Positions 45,001-55,113 of a DNA stretch of 64,000 bases are shown here, one piece after another. Position 1 is the stretch's first letter. Every line of letters begins with the position of its first letter. The stretch is taken from contig BSDZ01000121.1 of the NCBI GenBank assembly GCA_030268105.1, forward strand, positions 1 to 64,000, given 5' to 3'. The position numbers and the translations under genes were made by a program. A model generated the notes under the pieces. That model had not been told where the DNA came from. It saw only the letters and a program-made list of their open reading frames with translations, and searched no databases. The stretch is from Volvox africanus (Eukaryota > Chlorophyta > Chlorophyceae > Chlamydomonadales > Volvocaceae).

Positions 45001-47958
45001 CTGCGACCAGCATTGATGGAATGCACCAGCCAGGAAAATAGTAAGGAAGGATGGTGTACCATTGCACGTGCTTCATTCCGTGCACCGATCATGCATGTGA
45101 GGAATACCCAGTATTATTAGGCAGCCGCCTCACGGCCATCAGTTGCACGATGATATTAATTTCAGTTGATAACGTAATCAACTGGCTAGGTACATTATTC
45201 TAAATCACAACAACCTGCAAAGTAAGGTGGTGCTTAGTAGCTGTCCAGTAATATGGCGGCACACAAAACAAATTAACACGCACTCAATAAAGAATATATA
45301 GACGATCAAAAACACGTGAGCGAGGCGGCAGTCGGAATAACGAAGGCCGCCATGTGGATGAAGGTTGCCACGGCCGCCGGATGCATGAGAATCGGCGACA
45401 GACTGGTGAAAACAGCCCCAAATGAATGTCGTACAGTATAAATAATCTGTACATAGGCACTACAGCGCAATGCCAGAATTCATGAGGCCTTTTTAAGCGA
45501 CCACCTACGATGACATAGACGGGTCACTCAAACAGACAATTATGAGCAACCTAATGATTCCCAACTGCCACATACAAACCCTTACACCGATGGGGGTGGT
45601 GGTGGTGAGTGTTACATATTACATACCACAAGGAGCAATTATCTGTTGATGCAAACAACTGTGCAGCGTTAGGCAGGTAGGTGGAAAGGTTGGGTATGCG
45701 GTATACATAGAATAGGGAAGTGGGTATGAAGATACCCACCCTGAAGCAGACTTTGTCCACATATGTGCTTGTATTTGTAGGTCCACAAACGCCAGTCAGT
45801 GGGTTAAGCTTCAAGTAACAGTAGTTGCCATCTGTGTGAACAAAGAACTCGCATCTTGAGTCTTGACTGCATGCATTACTGCAACTCTGTAGACTGATGT
45901 TTGTGGCAAAGGAAGGACACGCTTTGGCGATGTCACCCACGTGGTCTCCTTTTACGTCATAATCTGCAGCACATTGGTACTGGCCACCTGCATCGATCCA
46001 CACACACATCAAGAGCGGAGGGCATACAATCTCAAAGGCACGACATTTGGCTCTTCAGAATTTATCTCAGGACACAACCAACATACATTATACATCCGAG
46101 GAAAAATAATGATCCCATATTTCATCGGCCCAAATTGAAGTTGCTGTGGTGAAGTCAGTATGGGGCTGGGTGGCACCTGTATACATGAGGATTATGATAT
46201 CCATCGTCATCATAGTGACTTGCTTGCAAGCCCACTGTGATAGGAGATTTCTATTGGACGTCACTGAACCTCTGCTGTGTGGCATCCACCACTCACCGCC
46301 TAATGATGAATAAATGCGCGTAAACCTTTACCCCCTTTACATCCTCGGGGCCCAGCTGTTTATCAAAACTGCTACAAATAAGATCAACATTGGGACCCCA
46401 GGGGCCAGGGAAAGAATGCTGCACCCACCTTCACACTTATTATTCCAGTCAGCACACATGATACGCCAAACACACATCATTTTGTGTCTTCAAATTAGTG
46501 CAGAGTTGCTTGAGGAGGTATAGAGTTGTAGCCCTCTCCCCAAACCACCATACAGAGTGTGTAGATGCATGCCCATCAACATGCAGCTGCTGATTGAACT
46601 TATCCTATCTTGTGCGCGACCCCCGACCTATCTACCTACCATGCGTACTTTCCACCCAGGCCGTCCCTACCCTGCTGGCTCTATCTGGATCCCTGCAACA
46701 CCAGCCTTTGATGACCTTAACTCCCTGACCTATCCCTTGACCTATTTTGACCTCGATTGATCTCTTGATTTTGATGAATAGCTTCGTTCCTATACCATGG
46801 CCTGTACATACCATAGTTTGGGCGCACGAAGCAAAGTACATCCACGTAGTTTGGGCTGTAGTTATTGCTTCCAGCGGTTCCATTAAGAAACGAATACTTA
46901 AGATAGCACTTGCGGTCAAGAGTTCGCACAGAAAAGGTACACCTGTAGGAATGATCAATTTGCAGTTGCAAATGAAATGTACACCCAGTTGCATGCATGC
47001 ATGTATGCTTTATGCATGAACCATATGTATGCATGGGATACATGTACAATGCACTGCATGACATATGTATATACGTACTTTATAATGGACCATGCTCTAA
47101 TAACAAGAAAGAGCTCACCAGAAAGAGCTTACATCAGGATTAGATGTCCTAATCATGATCACGATACTACACTTACACATTACACCGCATTGCATAGTAT
47201 ACACATACTTCATGCGCGCGCATACACACACACACACACACAAGGCATACTAATACGTGACATACAAGAATGAATGAATGATGCACCTTCAGGGCATTCT
47301 TTTAAACATTGTCGAGACATTTTATTTGTTTGGTCCTCCACATATGTTTATATACATATATACATGTATACGTGTATAAATGTGTATATAGGTACCTACA
47401 TTCTATATGTGTATATATAAATATATATACATACCTAGGCCAGGCGAAAGCCTGTGAGGGCTCGCTGGCCCTAGTGAGAGGGGGAGCACGTGGCAGGACA
47501 GACAGACAAAGCCACGTGTTCCTCCCCTGCGCTGTGGCTCGGTCCGGTCAGGACCCCCGGTGCTCGTCTTTGAAGGGTGAGTCGCCCACAGTGTAACACC
47601 CAAAATACCTAGTATTCGCGCCGTGTCACTCAAACGACATTAGATGATGATGCAAATAAATTGTGCAGATGAATGCATGACCAGTTCAGGAAAGCATGCA
47701 TGCCAGCTATGGAACTACATCTGCTAAACGTAATACGTAACGACTGTCGTGCATGCACGATGCATATACATACTCATGATAAGGCAGGGAGCATCATATG
47801 TTATACCTATGTACCTACATGGGCTCATTGTAACACTCCTGGCGACAAGCGAGATAGTCGACTGTTTGGTTAATGATTCGAATGTCCTTTCCAAGGAAGT
47901 CAATTTTAGCGTAGCAGCCCCAAGGCAGAGCTGGTGCTACAGGCGGTATTGTCACTGC
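35661..47958 (-). CDS. Multi-exon PAN/Apple-domain protein with Ser-Pro linkers (5' incomplete)
   Basis: Exons in transcript order: 47958-47819, 46942-46812, 45987-45740; 45000-44717, 44051-43921, 43096-42849; 42109-41826, 41160-41030, 40205-39958; 39218-38935, 38269-38139, 37314-37067; 36473-36407, 36076-35661. All introns are GT-AG. Exon lengths (284, 131 and 248 bp; the first is 140) keep one frame throughout, giving about 996 codons without the 5' end. Each exon triplet encodes a PPSPPPP linker (absent in the first unit), PAN domain a (WGCYAKIDFLGKD ... CRQEC, RKCYLKY ... VLCF) and PAN domain b (YQCAADYDVKGDHVGD ... SCSNACSQDSRCEFF, YCYLKL). That makes eight PAN domains. The last exons give a short linker and a Cys-rich tail (PPCKSGYDEVYGMCIPKC). 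PAN domains bind protein or carbohydrate. With hydroxyproline-type linkers, a cell-wall or extracellular-matrix role is likely. No start codon or signal peptide was found upstream. Confidence 0.78.
36303..36330. repeat. Short telomere-like tract
   Basis: AAACCCTAAAACCCTAAG lies within the intron before the last exon of the PAN gene. It is two units long, so chance is possible. Confidence 0.4.
36827..47947. repeat. Tandem array of a 2,891-bp unit, ~3.85 copies
   Basis: Copies start at about 36827, 39718, 42609 and 45500. The period is exactly 2,891 bp between equivalent exon edges. Copies match across exons and introns alike; the differences I saw are single bases (for example at 36899 and 45716) plus a cluster in the last copy with a short insertion at 47439. 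The edges are sharp: similarity stops at about 36827 on the left and just after acaggcggt (47947) on the right. A diverged partial copy (PPSP exon and following intron) lies at about 36407-36720. Each unit contains a CA-repeat and a TATA-rich stretch in its introns. Confidence 0.92.
47439..47604. mobile_element. Short interspersed element with 8-bp target duplication
   Basis: The 166-bp insertion is absent from the other copies of the 2,891-bp unit. It is bordered by ATACCTAG at 47431-47438 and 47605-47612. It starts GCCAGGCGAAAGCC and ends with cgcccacagtgtaacacc. A related copy is at 48964-49111. It is GC-rich with no coding frame. The class (SINE or small DNA transposon) is undecided. Confidence 0.7.
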
Positions 47959-48963
47959 CTGCTGATGGGCAACAGCAGACATGCACGTACACCTTCACAT
48001 TAGTAAGGGTGACATCATGAGAATCCCAAAACCCTTATGCCAACATATGCCAGATCCTGTCTGACTGGGTGGGGCTGTACCCCCTGATAAGGGAGAGTAA
48101 CTGTGGTATCTCATATCGATTATGGATCTTGATCTGTCTTTTACTCACGAGCCCTCTGTTTGATGGATGATGAGACAACACCGATATATTCTGTCGTCTG
48201 CTGTGCATGTCCATCCTATATAATATATGTTATATATATCTAATGATATTATTTTTATTATTGTCAATTCATGATAATGATTATGCTGTCTAATCCTGAC
48301 GTTAAATCACAAGCTCCTTCTTAGAGCATGATACAGCAAATACACCTACATTCAGCCACAAGGTTTCACCCAGCGAGCGTACGTATCCCATGCATGGGCT
48401 GACGCACTCCATTATCACGTACCATACGGCAGTACCTGAACGGCAGTAGTATAGCCAGTTGAGGAGGACAGGTCCCTCCTCGCCGTCCCAGAGACGCCTG
48501 CTGCTGGGTGAAAGAAAGATCTCAATCGTTGGCTTGAGGAATAAGTGCAAGCATATGTACCTTCAATTATTTGTGAGATCGCAGCGCCCCAATCGATCTT
48601 ATCCTAGATACCAGTGGCTCGTTGGCGGCGACCAAGGCTGTCGGAAGGTGCACCCACGCGTTCGCTCAATTTGCTTCACACCAGTAAACGACTAAACCCC
48701 GTGCTTTCGCTCGTTAAGGCCTGTTATGAACACACAGCCAGGCGCACGCACGGCTGGCGATGGCCCGCTTGCCTAAACAAGATGAAGCTTGTAAGAACAG
48801 ATAGCACTTGGCGTCACGTATGTAGCAAGTCTGACAAATGCAAGGGCGTAGCGTTGCCAAAGACATGCGCTGATAAGATGGAAGCAGGGGTAATTAGACG
48901 TAACGACTTATCATAGGAGAAAAATGCAATACATACATATATAGATATATACATGTATATATA
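47959..48963. other. Upstream flank of the PAN gene, no supportable gene
   Basis: I looked for further PAN or signal-peptide exons on the minus strand and found none that I can defend. A short stretch at about 48450-48510 has splice-like borders on the minus strand but no recognisable motif. A TA-rich region lies at 48210-48290. Confidence 0.4.
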
Positions 48964-49111
48964 CACTGGATCGAGTGACGGGAGGTGCGCACAGCAGGAT
49001 GAACAGGCTAAGCCATGTGTATGTTCCACCCTGCTGCGCTGTGGTAGGTTTGGCCCGGTCAGGGTCCCCGGTGCTTATCCTTTCAGGGCACGTCGCCCAC
49101 AGTGTAACACC
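48964..49111. repeat. Second copy of the short interspersed element
   Basis: It shares the core gctgtgg...cccggtcagg.ccccggtgct...cgcccacagtgtaacacc with 47439-47604 but differs in its left third. No clear target duplication was seen. Confidence 0.6.
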
Positions 49112-51950
49112 TTATAATACATGTTAAAAGCCGTATGACTAAACAAGGAAGTTGCATCCGCAAAAGATGTAGCTCGCTCAATCAGCACCCATTCCCTTGT
49201 TGGGCGACCAGTAGCATCCATGCATTTATGGTCTTATGCATATAAATTGTTCCGGCTCTCTTGCAACAGAGATGGGCGGGTAAAAATCGGTATGTATGAA
49301 GTAAGTAATGCAGACCAGCTTGGTACTTGGCTTGAAGTCTGGTTTATTAGGGGGTTCGTCGTTCCCATTCTAAGACCGTAATGACGTAGTTTTGAAATCC
49401 TAGTATAAAACGTAGCATAGCATACACAATCAACGTGGGTATGGATTGAAAGACCAAGATATTTAGGCAAGACGAGATCAGCTTGTAAGTCCACGACTTC
49501 TTTCAACTTCTGAGGATGTGAACATGGGTTTTAGTGGTGCTTTAACACAAGGACGCGCCCTTCCCTGCCATTGCCTAATCCTAAACTACCTAGTACATAC
49601 ATCGCTATCTCCCTTATGTTTGCCACTTACCTGCAAATGGCAAAACAAACACGAAAATAGCCAACATCTTGAATGACATCAACATCTTCGATTAACATTG
49701 CGCGAAAGGGTGGGAAAAAAGATTAGCAACCTCGTATGTCGGTATAACCGCATGTACAACCGGATCTAAACAAGTGATACGACATACTTTCTCATACTAC
49801 ATGACCCAAACTCACCAAGAGATGTTTTGAGATCACCCCGAGGGCGTCTTTCGATAGCCGGGAGGTTTGGCTAATATGACGAGAGACGCTTGCGAGCCGC
49901 GCTACTTAAGGGATAGGTAGCCAAATGTGCTATTAGAGGTCATCGGCTTGGTTCTTGGTCAAGGCTTCTCGACTTGAGAAGCAGTTCTCACAAACAAACG
50001 ATGAATACAACACACTGCAAATGTTCGCTTGGAACTAAATAACCTGGCGGTTGATCCAGGGAGGGTGCGTCGAAGTAGATTGTGAAAGCGTTGCAACCGT
50101 GCCCACTGGCCCAAACCAGGGTTATAGCATTTAGAAGTCAAGGAGTCATATTCATACATACACGTATCCACCCTCTTGCTGCGTGAGGCTCCCTGAAGCC
50201 AGGCACCTACTTAAGAATCGAAAGAAACCCCTACTAAAATGAAACGGTTTCAGGAATGCTTATAGAACAATAAGTCTGATACATACGAAAGCTTGAAAAA
50301 CGGGTACCTCTAGGCAAAGGGTATCACAAACTTGCCGCATCACGCATCTGGAGACTAGTGAGTACCTGGATGGCATCTAGATTACAGCGGCATCTAGGTG
50401 CTTCCTAGCCCCCATCTCTATTAGCGAGCTTTGCCCCGGTCGGGACTCCGAACGTTTGAACTTTTTTCCAATAATGCCCGGGAAAGCGTTCGGCCGGCTC
50501 CGGAGACCCCCGAAATTTTTTTACCGCGCGAAGTGCGGCTTATTGGGGGCAGAAATATAGATATTCTCGTTTATAAATTTTATATTTGGGGGTCCCCGGA
50601 AAGGTTTTGCCGAAAGTAAGGTTCGATTCCGGGGACAGCGACTGCTGGTTCCGGAACCCTATAACTTGTAGCGGTTCGCAAGATCTATTGTCAATTGCGA
50701 CAATCGACTGTCGATTGCACTCGTTGCCGAGAACAAAATCTGGAAGTCGTACTTTTGTTGGCATCAGCAATCTTGCCAAAAACAACCAGTTACATACATA
50801 TTAGTTTGTATTGGCAGCTCAGCGTCTGTGCGAAATTAGTTGCTTTTTGCAAAATTGCGGATGCGCGGCTAGGTCTCGATACGTGGGATACAACATATCG
50901 TGGGCATCACAAACTAAATTGATCTTAACAGGAGCCTCAGTTGCGATCTACTATAATCTCGGTATACCACTGTGTAGGGGACGTCACTATAAGTGGGACA
51001 CCACGTTAAATGGCGTCGACGCAAAGCCGCCAAAGGTATTGCAAGTCGTATTGCGTCATACCGCGCTTGCTCAATTGTGCAGCTTTCTGGCTAACTATTT
51101 CACACAAAGATAGTGAAATCAGTACATGTTAAGCACATGCCATGCCAACCACTTGCCAAGCGTCATGGCAGCCATGCTTGGTCCCCACCATAACCATCTT
51201 TAGATATGAAGGCATCAAACTTGGATTTCGTCTGTCTGTGTTATGTATGCAGTGTGAGCCAACGCGGCACGTTCTAGAGAGGAATACGGCTTCTTGGGGA
51301 CTGCTGTCCAGATGGGTTCAGCAACCAATCAACTGCCTGCCTAAATGCGTTCCGTGCAATACGCCTAGGAATGTGTGCTGGAAGGGGTTTTCAATTTGGA
51401 CTCCGGATTTCACAGGGATTGAAGCTCTGCAGTTCCATGATCCACATGCTTGCCTTTCTTTCGTGGTGAGCTTATCATGTCGAAGCTGATTAGGAAGGGA
51501 AGGGGCTGATGGATGGGGGAAGAGAGGGAGGGAGAGTCTGGTTTCTCCTTCCTACCTACCTACCTCCGTCCGTTTGTCTGTTCATCCATCCCTATACACA
51601 ATGTCCCATAGTTAAGGTTAACCATTCGGACCTGTGGCATGCTATGCAAGGATATCCATAGGGTAATGGCCATTTCAGCTCTGTTACACTCACGCATATC
51701 GTGCAATGGGGCCTCGCTTGCAAAAGGAAGCCCGGTCAACCAAAATACCGACCACAGCGATCCATACGATGACCCAATTTAACCATGACATCATCATAGT
51801 GAAAAAACATGCATTGGTATGCGCTTAGTAATGCCCGCCTGGAAACTATGTTGTCCTGTTTTGAAGCTCCCCAGATGCTCACAGACAGAACCTAAATCAC
51901 CATTATATATCCTCGTATGTTACATCCATTCAGCATCATCTATTCATTCA
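49112..51950. other. Unassigned region, no convincing gene
   Basis: Open frames here are short and lack family motifs. One plus-strand frame at 51142-51489 (115 codons, several cysteines, for example CLPKCVPCNTPRNVC) cannot be assigned. A GC/AT-patchy stretch at 50430-50640 (cccccgaaatttttttaccg, then gggggtccccgg) resembles a decayed repeat. Introns or intergenic DNA of a host gene are the likeliest content. Confidence 0.4.
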
Positions 51951-52157
51951 TGATTATCTGGTTAAGTCGAATGGCGCGATGGTTAACGGCGCGGTGCAGC
52001 TGGCAGGGCAATGAAACAAGTCATAATGCATGACATATCAAACCAGCTAAATATATGCAAATATATTCATAACTAGTATGCATTTATTACGTTCGTCTAT
52101 CACCTTCTAAAGTCGCATCGACCCACACATAGGTGATAATCAAAGTGTGATACAACA
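51950..52157 (-). repeat. Diverged family A-like LTR end
   Basis: The final ~200 bases resemble the U3 start of family A LTRs: an AAATATATGCAAATATATT-like word, then CGTCTATCACCTTCTAAAGTCGCATCGACC, ending GATACAACA. It is followed by an inverted purine tract (52158-52175). It is older than the other A LTRs. Confidence 0.6.
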
Positions 52158-52175
52158 ATTATCCCCCCGCCCCTA

Positions 52176-52680
52176 TGCAGCATCCTCGCTGCATCGCACA
52201 GCATCGACTGCAAGGATCATTTGGTCTGGGTGACACGTATGCAGGCTTTCTCCAACAGGGGCTTCATATCCGGCGAAAAGTTATGTGCCGGTTCCCACGA
52301 ATTATGCTCGCTTGAATACCCAGTCCACTTGACCAGATACTTGTGCACCGTCCGCTTGCGTCAATGTCGACCCACGTGATGCACACAATAGTTCAATATC
52401 CGCTCAATATCATAATAAAACCTCTGTTTGCCTGCAATCCAGGTCTCAGGACCCGGTTCCACTGCTGCAGGGTGTTAGTTGTATCAGGGACAGATTCCGT
52501 ACCACGATAAGGGTGTACGAGGGATACATGGAACGTAGGGTGAATGGTCATATCAATGGGCAAAGCTAGTTCAACTGCTACATTCCCAACCATGCACGCA
52601 ACGGCATATGGACCGATCCAGCAGGGCAATAGTTTTTGGGACCCTTCAGCAAGTGAGCATAGGTTTTTAGTGCTCAGCAA
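52176..52680 (-). pseudogene. Integrase C-terminus/chromodomain remnant
   Basis: The minus strand gives WIGPYAVACMVGNVAVELALP and MTIHPTFHVSLVHPYRGTE, the integrase C-terminal region of these chromoviruses. A decayed chromodomain lies below it (about 52210-52420). It is truncated at 52680, where the CTAACGCA-motif region starts. Confidence 0.8.
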
Positions 52681-53105
52681 ACCCTATAACAACGAATTTG
52701 TGCGTTAGCTCGCGTTAAGCTCGTGTTAGGGACCCCTAACACGAGCCTAACGTGAGCTTAACGTGAACAAACACAAGTTTACGCAAAGCCTAACGCAAAG
52801 AAAACGCATTGTGTTATTTTTTGCGTATCACTGACTCAATCCTAACGCACCCTAACACAAACGAAAATAATTTTTTTGTGAGGGACGAATATTTTTGCGT
52901 TTACTTTGCGTTAGCTTACACAACCTAACGCAAACTTACACAATGTCATTCACGCTCAGATAGATTCTAAGGTGTGCGTTAGGCCTAACGCACCGCAAGC
53001 GTTAGAGACCCACGCGCAAGCAAAAAAACAAAGCGTGCATGGAAGGTAACGCACTAAAAGTTCTCTAACGCACAATTCACACAGGCTAAGTGCGCATTAA
53101 CGTGA
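52681..53105. repeat. CTAACGCA/TGCGTTAG motif cluster with palindromes
   Basis: At least a dozen variants of CTAACGCA or TGCGTTAG occur in both orientations. A perfect 20-bp palindrome GTGCGTTAGGCCTAACGCAC lies near 52975-52994. Near 52709-52736 there are 13-bp inverted arms (GCTCGTGTTAGGG / CCCTAACACGAGC) around two bases. No coding frame spans it. It could be the terminal or subterminal region of a DNA transposon, or a protein-binding array. Confidence 0.65.
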
Positions 53106-53359
53106 ATTAACGCGCTTGAATGCATGTTTCCGTATGCTGCGAATAATGCGTACACAGCAAGTGGTTGTGGATTGCGTAAAAGCTTTAAATGCATGTAACT
53201 CACATATTCGCACACTTTTGCAAGGTCTTACACACGCGATAGCAACATTTGCACCACTTTCACTTTGTGTACGAGGCAGATTCGCATTCTTGCTCACTGT
53301 AACTACTTTGGTTGTTCTGGTTATTTCTTTATTGTTTCAGTTATCATTCCTTTTTCCGC
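53106..53359. other. Spacer without supportable feature
   Basis: An 83-codon plus-strand frame (53116-53367) ends in a hydrophobic run but has no recognisable domain and reads into the adjacent repeat. Confidence 0.35.
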
Positions 53360-53712
53360 GTGTGTAGGATAGGGGGGTACATCACCCGTGGCCACTAACC
53401 TGGCAGTCCCTACCTTCCCCGGTGTTTCAGGGCACCCTCATCCAGTCTCCCATGCCAACTTCTCCGAAATCAGTGGTTTTCCCAGGTTCAGCACCCACCA
53501 CCAGCATCCAGCGGAATCTGCCGAATTAACTAAGGCGTCAACTCCGCTACTGGTCAACTCGCAGGTCACTTTAATTGGGGTCGTCACCGTCCATCGACAT
53601 GGGGGCACCCTGCCCTTAACTATAGGGTCTTTGGCCCGCTCTCGGTCGGGGAAGAACCTGGAACTCCAGGGGCATATTAGTCGTGCCATAACAGTTGTGC
53701 CTGAACACGTTC
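53360..53712 (-). mobile_element. Fragment of a second copy of the LINE-like element
   Basis: It is nearly identical to 22025-22370. The minus-strand frame gives CPWSSRFFPDRERAKDPIVKG and CRWTVTTPIKVTCEL, then the same in-frame TGA after KLAWETG, with the frame continuing beyond. It is cut on both sides before the endonuclease domain. Confidence 0.85.
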
Positions 53713-53786
53713 CTGTTTTTGTTTGCTGTTTTACCCACCCGCTGCAGAATTTTTTTTGTGTGTACGGAAACTATCCTGTTGTAATG

Positions 53787-54612
53787 TGTTGTGCTACGGT
53801 TCGTTTCCCACCGATGCGTAGGTCGATGCGACCCTACAAGGCGAAGTGTTATCTTGATGAACGCATGAATGATTATTGCATATGAATGAACCTGCATGAT
53901 ATAGATGTATTCGCATACATTTATATATGCATTTGGCATGTTATCATTATCCATCGCGACATCGCATCATGGCAAATCCGCCTAGCATGCATGAAATACC
54001 GAATCATTGAAGTGCGCATTATGCTCGTGCTATGAAACGATAAGTAATATTATTTGATATAATATTACTTCATTACAGCACACGTTGAGAGCGCCGCACT
54101 CGTCGCGATGCATGCCTTGCAACCGAATATCGTTATTCAGACCCTTGCATCATGCGAATGCCGGAAAGGCTTATACGTTGTTATGCTTGGACATCGCCTA
54201 TACGCAGTAGGGTTGTCACACTTAGGATCGGCCTCCTAGTGTGAATCGTACGACATTGCAATGCTACGAGTATAACAGATGCGAGGACGGCTAAGCAAAA
54301 AAAGACATTCGATACCGGAGAACACTCGTGTGTTCTACACTATAATCACTATACGCTATTCTACTTAGCCCGAGCTAAGCCTAAACTTCGCTTATCACCG
54401 CCGCGTGATGATTGCTTGCTTCCGGCGCTGACGGCGATTTCGTCCATTGCACCGCTTCGATCTGTAAGACTGTAAGTTATATCTCTTCTTGTCTTGAAGT
54501 CTTCCGCTGTCTCTGTTTGCTCGCGCTTGCCTTGCTGTACTTGCAAGTGCTCGCGCATCGGTGTCGAAAGCCTTCAGACGTGCATGAGCAAACACGAAGG
54601 AGAGGTACAACA
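53787..54612 (+). repeat. A4 5' LTR (family A)
   Basis: 826 bp, TGTTGTGCTACGG to GAGAGGTACAACA. The dyads are clear here: 12-bp arms AAGTAATATTAT/ATAATATTACTT (54042-54070), CACACTTAGG...CCTAGTGTG (54217-54243), and AGAACAC/GTGTTCT (54319-54336). The primer site TTGGTATCGAGACAGG starts at 54615. Confidence 0.92.
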
Positions 54613-54679
54613 AATTGGTATCGAGACAGGTTCGTTGCCTAACTGTCTCTCTTTGTCTAATCGGAAGTAGGTTCTTTCT

Positions 54680-54775
54680 ATGGCGAGTTCCAGCGACGAA
54701 CCACGAGGACCGCTAGATACTTTTGCTGAAGACCTAGGCCGCGCCATTTTGGACGCCGCCGCTTCCGGTTTGTAA
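54680..54775 (+). CDS. Conserved 31-aa leader ORF (A4)
   Basis: It starts MASSSDEPRGPLDTFAEDLG and ends ASGL before TAA. The same length and near-same sequence occur in A2 and A3. The family B leader at 62230-62335 encodes PLDIIAEELVHAISDTVAS in the matching place, so the peptide is conserved between families with diverged DNA. A GT inside its last codons (GCTTCCG|GTTTGT) could splice to the AG before 54840 in a frame that continues into the next leader ORF. Confidence 0.6.
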   Translation: MASSSDEPRGPLDTFAEDLGRAILDAAASGL

Positions 54776-54838
54776 TTGTTTAATTGCTTTTACTTAGATT
54801 GCTGCACTTGTTGTGTAAGTGTACGCTCTGAGTCGCAG

Positions 54839-55113
54839 GTAATCTCAGTGCACCGGCATTGCTTGCCGCGGCGACTGAGACCGGCTTTCGTCCGGACCAT
54901 TTGGTGACTCTCATCGCCCAAACTACGGAGATCAGGACTCAGCTGGGCAAGTACTTGCTGAGTTTACTGAATCTTCTCAAGAGTACTGTCGGTAGGCTCA
55001 CCGAATCACTTTGTACTCTTGCCTTTGCGATAGAAGTCGGCTTCTATTACGCAAACCTAGGGTATCGTTTCGTGCTCCATGTCCGTGAAACACGACGATA
55101 CACCGCACACTAG
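54839..55113 (+). CDS. Leu-rich leader ORF (A4)
   Basis: The frame has no ATG near its start. After a cag/GTAATC junction it reads NLSAPALLAAATETGFRPDH, then LIAQTTEIRTQLG and LLSLLNLLKSTVGRLTESL, a probable amphipathic helix or coiled coil. It ends at 55113, overlapping the gag ATG (55079) in another frame. Family B keeps the same pattern (LEALIARTTG, SIVGALTEL). It is likely an extra Gag N-terminal exon, though a separate product cannot be excluded. Confidence 0.5.

Noticed and set aside
47439..47604. tRNA-derived SINE or tRNA gene
   Set aside because: No convincing A/B box pair or cloverleaf could be drawn by eye, and no A-rich tail is present.
48302..48695. Short frames considered as upstream exons of the PAN gene
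   Set aside because: No PAN cysteine pattern, Pro linker or signal peptide. Splice-like borders alone are not sufficient.
49234..49506. 90-codon minus-strand frame considered as a reverse-transcriptase fragment
   Set aside because: Apart from a vague YLGLSI-like word there is no RT motif, and the neighbourhood holds no element.
51142..51489. 115-codon plus-strand frame with several cysteines
   Set aside because: No recognisable domain, no conserved spacing and no supporting context, so it is not called as a gene.
53116..53367. 83-codon plus-strand frame with a hydrophobic end
   Set aside because: It runs across the boundary into the LINE-like repeat fragment and has no family signal.
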